Origin: Shimia sp. CNT1-13L.2
Lineage (GTDB): Bacteria > Pseudomonadota > Alphaproteobacteria > Rhodobacterales > Rhodobacteraceae
Length of the DNA stretch: 64,000 nucleotides
Assembly: GCF_024331145.1 (NCBI RefSeq)
Contig: NZ_JANDJO010000009.1
Coordinates: 1 to 64,000, forward strand
Direction of reading: 5' to 3'
The notes under the pieces are model-generated. The model made no database searches. It saw nothing but the letters and a program-made list of their open reading frames with translations, and was not told the origin of the DNA. Below are positions 1 through 9,643 of this stretch, piece by piece. Numbering within the stretch: the stretch's first letter is position 1; each line of letters opens with the position of its first letter. Both the position numbers and the translations under genes were made by a program.

Positions 1-269
1 TGCCTCAAAATCCTTGCCCTCAGTCCCTCCGAAGCACCGCTCCGTCAGCCCCTCTGGCGTCCCGTCAGCGCCTCAGCGCCGCCGGTGAAGGGGGTTCTAT
101 GGTGAGTTCGGGGGAGCCGCAAGTGGTTTTTTGCAGAAATGTCATCTTTTTTCGATTTTCTCGATTTTTATCGTGTTTTTAATGGGTTACGTAATTTCGA
201 TTTCAAAACCAGAGCCGTTTGCGCAAGAATATTACCGCAGCGCAGCATCGCCTGTTGGCGCAATCAACC

Positions 270-278
270 TTATCCACA
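270..278 (+). promoter_or_regulatory. DnaA-box-like 9-mer
   Basis: The sequence TTATCCACA matches the consensus high-affinity DnaA box exactly. It follows an AT-rich stretch and precedes a cluster of GANTC methylation sites. A single exact 9-mer can occur by chance in 64 kb, so its function is an inference from context. Confidence 0.35.
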
Positions 279-361
279 GAAATGCCCACAGCGAATAGGT
301 GTCCGGCCGGAATCGCGGGGTTCGGAGCGCGGAATCATCAGTGAATCGGGCAGCGATTCAC

Positions 362-416
362 ACGTCGGTATTACGTCGGTATTGCAGAGGTATTGCGGAG
401 GTATTGCGGAGGTGGC
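362..416 (+). repeat. 11-bp tandem repeat, five units
   Basis: Five consecutive 11-bp units can be read: ACGTCGGTATT twice, GCAGAGGTATT, GCGGAGGTATT, then a diverged GCGGAGGTGGC. The array ends just before the msrQ stop codon, so it lies in the msrQ 3' region. The unit length is close to one helical turn. The units are directly abutting without spacers, so this is not a CRISPR array. Confidence 0.75.
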
Positions 417-419
417 GAT

Positions 420-1022
420 TCAGGCGCGGGCAGAGCGGCGAGTCGGTGACCAGCGCAGGGCCAGAAGCACGAGGATCACCGCGGCATAGATCAGGGGTTC
501 GATCTGGAAGCCTTTCACCAGCATCACGAAGTGTAGACCGCCAAGCAGCGCCACGCCGTATGTGAGCTTGTGCAGCCTGTTCCAGCGACGCCCCAGCCGG
601 CGCACCGACCAGTTGTTCGATGTCACGGCCAGCGGCAGCATCAGGACAAAGCCTGCCATGCCGATGGTGATGTAAGGGCGTTTGAGAATGTCGGCCCAGA
701 TCTGCGAGAGGATCTGCACATCCAGCACCAGCCAGACGAGAAGGTGCAGGAAGATATAGAAGAAGGCGAGGAGACCAATGGATCTGCGGAACTTCAGCAG
801 CGTGATGCCGGTGAACTTGCGCAGAGGTGTCACCACCATCCCGAGGATCAGCAGTTGCAGCCCGGCTTCTCCGAGATTGTGTTCCATGACCTTAACGGGG
901 TCCACCCCCAGACCGCCGGTCAGCCCCTGATAGAGAAGCCAGACAGGATAGAGCGCGCCCAGCAGGTAGACCGGCCAGGTCGGCAGTTTCCGGGTCACTG
1001 TGTTCACCTTGTCCTTCAACAC
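420..1022 (-). CDS. msrQ: Protein-methionine-sulfoxide reductase heme-binding subunit MsrQ
   Basis: MsrQ (YedZ) is the inner-membrane b-type heme protein that passes electrons from the quinone pool or a flavin reductase to the periplasmic catalytic subunit MsrP, which repairs oxidised methionines. The 200-residue product has six hydrophobic segments (about 16-33, 52-67, 82-102, 117-134, 153-168, 173-189). Candidate heme ligands are His93, His151 and His164, in the family's usual positions. The chosen start is a GTG preceded by a purine-rich AGAGG. Its partner msrP lies on the same strand, but the two are separated by an opposite-strand gene and a small cysteine-rich gene, so they are not one simple operon. 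Length fits the family. Confidence 0.93.
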   Translation of the reverse strand: MLKDKVNTVTRKLPTWPVYLLGALYPVWLLYQGLTGGLGVDPVKVMEHNLGEAGLQLLILGMVVTPLRKFTGITLLKFRRSIGLLAFFYIFLHLLVWLVLDVQILSQIWADILKRPYITIGMAGFVLMLPLAVTSNNWSVRRLGRRWNRLHKLTYGVALLGGLHFVMLVKGFQIEPLIYAAVILVLLALRWSPTRRSARA

Positions 1023-1170
1023 GTCTCTTACCTCTTCTCTATACTATAGGCGCATTTTGGCGCGTGCCGCAGGCTTGCCGCAATTCAGCCACTTTGCCAC
1101 CCCAGTCTGCCGTCAGACACGAGCCATGCCAGCCATCGTTCATGGCAGCCAAGACCACGGATTTTGCAGA

Positions 1171-1830
1171 ATGCTTTTTCATCACCAACTGACAGTTCTT
1201 ACCCTGTCTCTCATCACCGCCTACGTTGTCGCAATCGGGATCGCCCGCTGGACCCGCAGCAAGGGACCATTGTCGATCTATAGCCAGGACGGGGGATCGC
1301 TCGAGGCGGTCGGCCTCAGCTTGCTGTCGGATTTGGGGAACAACGCCCCGCGCGTATTGCAGAACGGGTTTGTCGAACTGCGCCCCACCTGGGGGATGCG
1401 GCTTGGCGCGCCGGTGGCTGCCCTCGTGTTCATGGCAAACGTCGATTTCGGACCGCTCCTGATGTCCCTCGGCATTCATGATGGCAACCTGCAACTGACG
1501 ATCTACACCTTCACCAGCCTGGTCTTCGCTTACAGCTGGATCATGCTGATGTTTTTCCAGCGGGTGATCTTTGATGAGGACCGTGTCATCAGCCTTGGCA
1601 TCGATCTGCGCCGGCAAGAGCGTGAGCTTTCGGATCTCACGGATATCAGGATGCACGAGTCGCGCCCGGCTCTTGTCCTGCGGTTTGGAAAACAGGCGCC
1701 GCTCTACCTGCCCAAGTTTCTGTCTCACCGCGACACCTTTGTTACGCGGATGCAGGCGATCATCGACGACAACCTGAACAATGGCGTGGTGCCGCCCATG
1801 CCCAAGCTGCGCGATCGCCTCGGGCTGTAG
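1171..1830 (+). CDS. Hypothetical membrane protein
   Basis: I do not recognise the family. The 219-residue product begins with a hydrophobic segment (about 8-25), has further hydrophobic stretches near 80-90 and 110-130, and ends with a soluble segment of about 85 residues containing mixed charged and beta-prone stretches, probably cytoplasmic. The start is uncertain: an in-frame ATG at 1126 would add 15 residues, and neither site has a strong ribosome binding site; 1171 places the first membrane helix near the N-terminus. It is transcribed away from msrQ and converges with the small cysteine-rich gene after a 16-base gap. It interrupts what would otherwise be an msrP-msrQ block. Confidence 0.7.
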   Translation: MLFHHQLTVLTLSLITAYVVAIGIARWTRSKGPLSIYSQDGGSLEAVGLSLLSDLGNNAPRVLQNGFVELRPTWGMRLGAPVAALVFMANVDFGPLLMSLGIHDGNLQLTIYTFTSLVFAYSWIMLMFFQRVIFDEDRVISLGIDLRRQERELSDLTDIRMHESRPALVLRFGKQAPLYLPKFLSHRDTFVTRMQAIIDDNLNNGVVPPMPKLRDRLGL

Positions 1831-1846
1831 CGCAAGCCGTTTCATT

Positions 1847-2056
1847 TCAACCGCCAGCGCATCCCCTGCCCTCCTGGACCGGAGGACAGGGGACCGTGCC
1901 GTAGGAGCAGAAGACACAACAGTCACCTTCGAGGGGACGAAGAACGGTGTGACACTCCTGGCATTCAAAGAAGAACTGGCAGGCATCGGTAGGCATATCG
2001 AACAGATCAACATGGCCGCAGATTGGGCAGGTGAGAACCGACTGCGTCTCGACCAT
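1847..2056 (-). CDS. Small cysteine-rich protein with GDCCxxC motif
   Basis: This 69-residue protein has ten cysteines: a CPIC pair at 10-13, one at 26, a CQEC pair at 32-35, the string GDCCVFC at 44-50, and Cys57 and Cys66. The spacing suggests zinc ribbons or another metal site. The GDCC-type motif recurs in small uncharacterised proteobacterial proteins; no enzymatic role is known to me. Its ATG shares one base with the msrP stop codon (TGATG), so it is almost certainly translationally coupled to msrP. That link suggests a role near sulfur redox repair or metal handling, but this is inference. Confidence 0.8.
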   Translation of the reverse strand: MVETQSVLTCPICGHVDLFDMPTDACQFFFECQECHTVLRPLEGDCCVFCSYGTVPCPPVQEGRGCAGG

Positions 2057-2958
2057 CAGAAGTGCTTGGCCAGATCCATACCCTTGTAGAGCTTGGCCAC
2101 CTCTTTCTCATAGCCGTTGAACATCAGGGTTTCCTTGCGCCGGGCAAGAAGACCGCCACCAATGGTGCGTTCCGATGCCTGCGACCAGCGCGGGTGATCG
2201 ACGTTCGGGTTCACGTTGGAATAGAACCCGTATTCGCGGCGGTTGGCCTTGTTCCAGCTGGTCGGGGGTTCACGGTCGGTCAGGGTGATACGCACGATCG
2301 ACTTGATCGACTTGAAGCCATACTTCCACGGCACCACGAGACGCACAGGCGCGCCGTTCTGGTTCGGGATGGTCTTGCCGTAGATGCCCGTCGCCATAAG
2401 GGTCAGCGGGTGCATCGCCTCGTCGAGGCGCAGACCTTCGACATAGGGCCATTCCAGAACCGGATATTTCTGGCCCGGCATTTCCTCGGGGCGCATCAGG
2501 GTTTCAAAGGCCACGTATTTCGCGCCTGCCTTGACCCCGGCCATATCCAGCAGATCGGCCAGTTCGAACCCGTTCCACGGCACAACCATCGACCAGGCCT
2601 CGACACAGCGGAAGCGGTAGATCCGCTCTTCGATGGTCATCTTCGACAGGATGTCGCCCAGCGCATAAGTGCCGGGGCGGTTTACCATGCCGTCAATCTT
2701 GATACTCCATGGTTCGGTCGTCAGGGTGTGGGCGTATTTCGCGGGATCGCCCTTGCCGGTGCCGAACTCATAGAAGTTGTTGTAGTTGGTAATGGTCTCC
2801 CAGCTGTCCGGCTTGAGACCGGCAGCATGGGCCACATTCGCCCCCAGACCGGCAACGCCAAGGCCAACCATGCCAGCCATGACCTGGCGGCGGTTGAGAT
2901 AAGCGCCCTCGGGGGTCACATCGGCATGGGTCAGATCATTGGTCCAGCGCTTGGCCAT
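2056..2958 (-). CDS. msrP: Protein-methionine-sulfoxide reductase catalytic subunit MsrP
   Basis: MsrP (YedY) is a periplasmic molybdopterin enzyme that reduces methionine sulfoxide in envelope proteins, using electrons from MsrQ. The 300-residue product carries a twin-arginine signal (RR at residues 23-24, followed by a hydrophobic stretch and AHA), so it is exported folded with its cofactor. The body is a sulfite-oxidase-type fold; the cysteine in RFRCVEAW is the expected molybdenum ligand. The ATG at 2958 follows GAAGGAGTGACAG, a strong ribosome binding site. The small GDCC gene overlaps its 3' end by one base. Confidence 0.95.
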   Translation of the reverse strand: MAKRWTNDLTHADVTPEGAYLNRRQVMAGMVGLGVAGLGANVAHAAGLKPDSWETITNYNNFYEFGTGKGDPAKYAHTLTTEPWSIKIDGMVNRPGTYALGDILSKMTIEERIYRFRCVEAWSMVVPWNGFELADLLDMAGVKAGAKYVAFETLMRPEEMPGQKYPVLEWPYVEGLRLDEAMHPLTLMATGIYGKTIPNQNGAPVRLVVPWKYGFKSIKSIVRITLTDREPPTSWNKANRREYGFYSNVNPNVDHPRWSQASERTIGGGLLARRKETLMFNGYEKEVAKLYKGMDLAKHF

Positions 2959-3028
2959 CTGTCACTCCTTCTTCTCTCGTTACCCAAGGATGTATCTGCG
3001 ACGGGCGCAAAAACCAAAGCACGTTGCC

Positions 3029-4534
3029 TCACGATGGCGTGGGGGAATTGTAACTTGGATAGATCTTGTTCATTGGCACCGAGCGGCCATTGGGTTGCAC
3101 GATCCGCACGTGGCGGCGGCGCATCTGACGGGGTTCGGACACGCCTACCGAATGGGCGATGGTCTCGACTTCCTTGATGATGGTCTTGGCATAGCGCGCG
3201 ACGCGCTTGTACTTGCGCTCGACCACGAGGCCCTTCTGGAACCGGGGGTCATGGGTGGTGATGCCCGTGGGGCAGGTGTTCTTGTTGCATTTCAGCGCCT
3301 GGATACAGCCCAGCGAGAACATGAAGCCCCGCGCCGAGGTGACGAAATCGGCGCCGGCAGCCAGTGCCCAGGCGATGTCCCCGGGGTTGACCAGCTTGCC
3401 GCTGGCCACGATGCGAATGCGGTCGTGCAGGTGGAATTCATCCCGCAGGTCCACCACCATCGGAAGCGCCTCGCGCACCGGCATGCCGACAAGGTCGATC
3501 AGGGGCATCGGCGCGGCCCCCGTGCCACCTTCGCCGCCGTCAATGGTGATGAAATCCGGGGCGGCATCCGATCCCCGGCGGTCAATGGTCTCGAACAGCT
3601 CGCGCACCGCCGGTTCCGATCCAGCCACCGTCTTGATGCCCACCGGTTTGCCCGTCACCTCGCGGATACGCACGATCATGTCCAGAAGGTGGTCAAAGTT
3701 GTCGATCTCCTTGTGGCGGTTGGGCGAAATCCCGTCCTGCCCGACCTGAAGGCCGCGAATGGCGGCAATTTCTTCGTTCACCTTTTCTCCGGGAAGAATG
3801 CCGCCTTTGCCCGGCTTCGCGCCCTGGGCCATCTTGATCTCGAACATGCGGATGTTTTCGTGTTCCGCCACCTTGCGCAGCTTCTCGTCCGAGAGATCCC
3901 CGTTTTCATCCCGCACCCCGAACTTGGCGGTGCCGATCTGGAAAACAAGGTCGCACCCGCCTTCGAGATGGAAGGGCGAGACGCCCCCTTCTCCGGTGTT
4001 CAGCCAGACACCCGCCTCTTTCGCGCCCTGCGACAGGGCCTGCACGGCGGGTTTTGACAGGGCGCCGTAAGACATGCCCGAGATGTTGAAGATCGACGGG
4101 GCGAGATAGGGCGTGCGTGCCGTCGGGCCGATCAACAGCGGCTCTGTCTTGGCGAACTGGTCATCCAGCGGTGGAAAGGGATCGTTCACGAAGATCGGCG
4201 TGCCAACTACGCTCAGGTTGCGCGTGGAACCGAAGGCGATGGTATTGCCCTTGCCCTCGCCGGAACGGGTGATCCAGTCGCGCTGAGCCCGGTTGAACGG
4301 CAGTTCCTCGCGGTCCATGGCAAAGAAATACTGACGGAAGAACTCGCCAAGTTCCGAGAACAGATGCCGGAAGCGCCCGATCAGGGGATAGTTGCGCCGC
4401 ACCGCATCACCGGTCTGGAGCCGGTCCAGCACGAAAAGCACCATGGCCACCAGAACCGCGAGGCCAACCAAGGCCACAAAGATCAGCCCAAGCACCTCAA
4501 CAATGTAAAACGCCCTATCCATCGACATATTCAT
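3029..4534 (-). CDS. FMN-binding glutamate synthase family protein
   Basis: The product (501 residues from the chosen start) has an N-terminal membrane helix (about 5-33), then a domain like the FMN/iron-sulfur synthase domain of the glutamate synthase large subunit. Visible signatures are the GEGG and TIDGGEGGTGAAP motifs, expected at the FMN site, and a cysteine group near GCIQALKCNKNTCPTG, expected for a 3Fe-4S cluster. It lacks the N-terminal amidotransferase domain of GltB, so it is a stand-alone homologue of uncertain substrate. The start at 4534 follows AGGA eight bases upstream; upstream in-frame Mets lack a binding site. It is divergent from the DUF302 gene. Confidence 0.85.
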   Translation of the reverse strand: MNMSMDRAFYIVEVLGLIFVALVGLAVLVAMVLFVLDRLQTGDAVRRNYPLIGRFRHLFSELGEFFRQYFFAMDREELPFNRAQRDWITRSGEGKGNTIAFGSTRNLSVVGTPIFVNDPFPPLDDQFAKTEPLLIGPTARTPYLAPSIFNISGMSYGALSKPAVQALSQGAKEAGVWLNTGEGGVSPFHLEGGCDLVFQIGTAKFGVRDENGDLSDEKLRKVAEHENIRMFEIKMAQGAKPGKGGILPGEKVNEEIAAIRGLQVGQDGISPNRHKEIDNFDHLLDMIVRIREVTGKPVGIKTVAGSEPAVRELFETIDRRGSDAAPDFITIDGGEGGTGAAPMPLIDLVGMPVREALPMVVDLRDEFHLHDRIRIVASGKLVNPGDIAWALAAGADFVTSARGFMFSLGCIQALKCNKNTCPTGITTHDPRFQKGLVVERKYKRVARYAKTIIKEVETIAHSVGVSEPRQMRRRHVRIVQPNGRSVPMNKIYPSYNSPTPS

Positions 4535-4651
4535 ATGTATGATCCTGTTGTTGACCTGCATCAAAGCCACGCCGGCTCTGGACTTTACAGTGCGGCCTCA
4601 ACATTCATGCTGCAAGTCACGTTTGCCCAAACTTTTCGGGAGAGAATTGTA

Positions 4652-5095
4652 ATGAAAAACCTCGTTTTGGCCGCAGGCCTGACCGTCCTCGCCTCGATGG
4701 CCCCGGCAGATGAAACCGCCATCACCTATACCGTCGATCAGGACTATGGCGATGTCACCTTCGGCCTCGAAAGCGCCATCACCGACCGCGGGCTGATCAT
4801 CGACGCAGTGAACCATGTCGGCGAAATGCTGGAGCGCACCAAGGTAGACGTGGGCGGCACCAAGACCATCTTCCTTCAGGCCGAGGTCTACAATTTCTGC
4901 TCGGCCAAGATCTCGCGCGAGGTCATGGAAGCCGACCCGATGAACCTCCAGTTCTGCCCCTATGGCATCTTCGTCATGCAGACCCCCGAAAACCCCGATC
5001 AAACCACCATCGGCTACCGCATCATGCCCGAAGGCCCGATGAAACGTGTTCAGGCAATGCTGGAAGAGATCGTTCAGGAAGCGATTTCGGAATAA
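4652..5095 (+). CDS. Exported DUF302 family protein
   Basis: This 147-residue protein has a short signal peptide (MKN followed by a hydrophobic stretch, cleavage near APA) and then a DUF302-type domain, a small alpha/beta fold of unknown function found in bacterial envelope and cytosolic proteins. The features used are the pattern of a helix ending in a long stretch before ERTKVDVGGTKTIFLQAEVY, and PYGIFV late in the chain. The ATG follows GGGAGAGAATTGTA. The gene is monocistronic, divergent from the glutamate-synthase-like gene, and its stop codon is followed directly by a structured repeat. The molecular role is unknown. Confidence 0.8.
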   Translation: MKNLVLAAGLTVLASMAPADETAITYTVDQDYGDVTFGLESAITDRGLIIDAVNHVGEMLERTKVDVGGTKTIFLQAEVYNFCSAKISREVMEADPMNLQFCPYGIFVMQTPENPDQTTIGYRIMPEGPMKRVQAMLEEIVQEAISE

Positions 5096-5193
5096 CCCCC
5101 TCTAGGGTCGCGCCCGAGCCTGGGTGGGCGCAAATGCGCCCTCCCGGGGGGAGGGTCGGGCGCGGCCTGGGCGATCCGCCCGTGCCATACATC
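5096..5193 (+). repeat. Structured intergenic repeat, copy A
   Basis: A GC-rich block starting right after the DUF302 stop. It can fold as consecutive hairpins: CCCTCTAGGG, GGGCGCAAATGCGCCC, CCCTCCCGGGGGGAGGG and GGGCGATCCGCCC. A second copy with the same order of hairpins lies at 35530-35620 after another plus-strand gene. Between copies the third hairpin changes on both arms in a way that preserves pairing, which supports a folded RNA or a DNA-structure role. Confidence 0.7.
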
Positions 5194-5209
5194 CTTCTCA
5201 AATAGAAAA

Positions 5210-5240
5210 AGCCCGCCTTCTCAGGCGGGCTTCTCTCTTT
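5210..5240 (-). terminator. Rho-independent terminator of clpB
   Basis: A perfect 9-bp stem (AGCCCGCCT / AGGCGGGCT) with a TCTC loop. On the minus strand it is followed by TTTTTCTATTT, so it best serves clpB, which ends 14 bases away. On the plus strand the tail TCTCTCTTTT may also serve the DUF302 gene. Confidence 0.85.
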
Positions 5241-5253
5241 TCTGCCATTCGGC

Positions 5254-7869
<2,616 letters not shown>

Positions 7870-7951
7870 GGTCACTCTCCTTCTCTCAAGCACCCGGTTG
7901 TTCTCAATGCGCCCGCTTTGCGGCACGCCCCTATTCCGGGCCTCGAAATCA

Positions 7952-7980
7952 ATGTGGCAACTGCAGGTGGTACCTTCAAG
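7952..7980 (-). promoter_or_regulatory. Putative RpoH (heat-shock sigma) promoter of clpB
   Basis: On the minus strand CTTGAA (7980-7975) is followed after 17 bases by CCACAT (7957-7952), close to the sigma-32 pattern CTTGAA...CCCCAT (six of six and five of six). It lies about 85 bases upstream of the clpB start codon. Heat-shock control of clpB is established in many bacteria; the assignment here is by pattern only. Confidence 0.5.
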
Positions 7981-8084
7981 AGGATGTGAACAAGAAAGCC
8001 CCCGAAATGAGCGAAGTCTGCCTTATTTCCCCTCGATTTGTCGGGCACAGTTTTGTCACAAGAGCAGAAGCAAGGGGCAGATCA

Positions 8085-8339
8085 ATGTATGTGACCGAGA
8101 TAGAAATCAACGAAATACCCAACGGCGGCGAAACGCTTGGCAGCGTTTCCTTTTGTTCTTACGAACGCCAGATCCAGGTGATGTGCGCAATCAAGGAAGA
8201 GGGCTTGCAGGACAAGGTCATGCGCCGCATCGCCTTCATCCGCGAGGCCCTGCGCCAGGTCCGCCGGATGCCGGAATACCGCAACGGCCGCGGCCAGATC
8301 GACTTTGAACCGGGCCTTCTGCCCGACAACGCGCTCTGA
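8085..8339 (+). CDS. Conserved hypothetical protein
   Basis: An 84-residue soluble protein with no domain I recognise. It starts at an ATG preceded by AAGGGG at a good distance, and has acidic and basic stretches with a helix rich in Arg (EALRQVRRM). A longer open frame exists upstream but lacks a binding site. It sits between clpB (divergent) and pyrF, 80 bases upstream of pyrF on the same strand, so it may be co-transcribed with pyrF. The codon pattern matches the neighbours. Confidence 0.65.
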   Translation: MYVTEIEINEIPNGGETLGSVSFCSYERQIQVMCAIKEEGLQDKVMRRIAFIREALRQVRRMPEYRNGRGQIDFEPGLLPDNAL

Positions 8340-8419
8340 ACGCCGCAAATGTTTGACGCCTTCGGGCAAGGGGAGTAAGGCCAGTGCCGATATCCCCATG
8401 CCCCAAAGGAGTCTGCCCC

Positions 8420-9115
8420 ATGTCCGATGATCGCCTGATCGTTGCCCTCGACGTCCCCAACGCCCTGCAAGGCCTGAAGCTGGCGGAAACCATCGGTGAC
8501 GCGGCCTCCTTCTACAAGATCGGCCTCGGCATGCTGACCGGCGGTGGCCTCGCACTGGCCAACGAACTCAAGCAGGACCACGGCAAACGCATCTTCCTCG
8601 ACATGAAACTGTTCGACATCGGCGCCACCGTGGAAAACGCGGTGCGCGGGCTGGCACAGTTCGACCTCGATTTCCTGACCGTGCATGGTGACCCCTACGT
8701 CGTCAAAGCCGCTAAGGAAGGCGCCGCAGGCAAAGACCTCAAGATCCTCGGCGTGACCATCCTGACATCACTGGACCGCAATGACCTTGATGGAGCCCTG
8801 ATCAAACCGGGCGAGATCAAGGACCTGGTTCAGGAACGCGCGGGCAAGGCGTTTGAGGCCGGTGCCGACGGCGTGATTGCCTCGCCGCAAGAGGCCGCCT
8901 TGATCCGCGCCCTGCCCGAGGCCGAAGGCCGCCTGATCGTCACCCCCGGCGTGCGCCCCACCGGCGCGGCACTTGGCGATCAGAAACGTGTCGCCACCCC
9001 CTCCAGCGCGATTGCCGATGGCGCCGACCATATCGTTGTCGGCCGTCCGATCTGGCAGGCCGAAGACCCTCGGGCCGCGGCCCAGGCCATCATCGACGAA
9101 CTCGCCAGCCTCTGA
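8420..9115 (+). CDS. pyrF: Orotidine 5'-phosphate decarboxylase
   Basis: PyrF converts OMP to UMP, the last step of de novo pyrimidine synthesis. The 231-residue product shows the family signatures: IVALDVPN at the N-terminus (substrate Asp), the catalytic segment DMKLFDIGATV (Asp-x-Lys-x-x-Asp) around residue 58, and the phosphate-binding TPGVRPTG and VVGRPIW near the C-terminus. The start at 8420 follows AAAGGAG with good spacing. It is followed by an interspersed repeat and the broken NUDIX gene on the opposite strand. Confidence 0.96.
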   Translation: MSDDRLIVALDVPNALQGLKLAETIGDAASFYKIGLGMLTGGGLALANELKQDHGKRIFLDMKLFDIGATVENAVRGLAQFDLDFLTVHGDPYVVKAAKEGAAGKDLKILGVTILTSLDRNDLDGALIKPGEIKDLVQERAGKAFEAGADGVIASPQEAALIRALPEAEGRLIVTPGVRPTGAALGDQKRVATPSSAIADGADHIVVGRPIWQAEDPRAAAQAIIDELASL

Positions 9116-9132
9116 AGGGCGCATCGGCACCG

Positions 9133-9170
9133 CTTCAATGCACCCGAAATACTCCCGCCGGAGGCATCCG
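9133..9170 (-). repeat. Interspersed intergenic repeat (GCCTCCGGCGGGAGTATTT type)
   Basis: Read on the minus strand the core is GCCTCCGGCGGGAGTATTT followed by TGCATTGAAG after a few bases. A near-identical copy is at 29548-29587. Related sequences with the GGGTATTT core followed by CCAAGAAGAA are at 38698, 51734 and 51875. All five lie between genes, mostly near gene ends. Confidence 0.7.
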
Positions 9171-9181
9171 CCGCTAAGGCC

Positions 9182-9613
9182 CTATGCCCCGGCGAGGTAG
9201 TCGGCCAATCGGGATTGAAACTGGGGAATCGCGCGTGCGTGCCGCAGGTAGTCATGCGCTTCCCACAAGGCCCACTCCTGCCCCTCGTCGCCAAACCGGA
9301 TGTCCCTGTCCGCCCCTTCGGGCAGATGCGCCGCGAAAAACCAGAACGCCTGCCCCTTGCGCCATTAGATGCGCCCCCAGGACAGCGTCGCCTCGCTCAG
9401 GATCAGCCCCAGCTCCTCTTGCACCTCACGCAACACACAGGCCGCACCGCTTTCCGTGCCTTCCCGCCCGCCACCGGGCATATCCCAATGCGCGGGCCAG
9501 GGAATGCCGGGCTTGTCATCCCTCAGAATGGTCAGCAACCTGTCCCCGATGAACAAGGCCAGCTTTGCGCCGTGAAAGTCGGTGTCCATTCCGCCGTCAA
9601 ATGATACACTCAT
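9182..9613 (-). pseudogene. NUDIX hydrolase broken by an in-frame TAA
   Basis: Translation from the ATG at 9613 gives a NUDIX domain with the box partly visible as GGGREG followed by REVQEELGL. The frame meets TAA at 9367-9365, directly after LSWGRI. Reading on in the same frame gives WRKGQAFWFFAAHL and a normal NUDIX C-terminal half ending at a TAG (9184-9182). The join needs no frameshift; one base change in a Tyr codon (TAC or TAT) would make the stop. The upstream fragment of 82 residues carries the catalytic box but lacks the last strands and helix. It is either a recent pseudogene, a sequencing error, or a truncated protein. NUDIX enzymes hydrolyse nucleoside diphosphate derivatives; the substrate is unknown. 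Confidence 0.8.
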
Positions 9614-9643
9614 GGTCCGATCCCTGATCCGTTCGAGAGCCCG

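Larger units (their letters stand above)
1..419. other. Non-coding region with AT-rich stretch
   Basis: No convincing gene lies before the msrQ stop codon. Short open frames here have no ribosome binding site and no recognisable product. Bases about 124-205 are much richer in A and T than the rest of the window. A perfect DnaA-box 9-mer follows, then five GANTC sites (starting at 310, 332, 343, 355 and 417) and an 11-bp tandem repeat. The combination is unusual for a plain intergenic gap. Whether it is a replication or cell-cycle element cannot be told from this window alone. Confidence 0.6.

Noticed and set aside
362..416. Possible CRISPR array
   Set aside because: Units are 11 bases and directly abutting, with no spacers.
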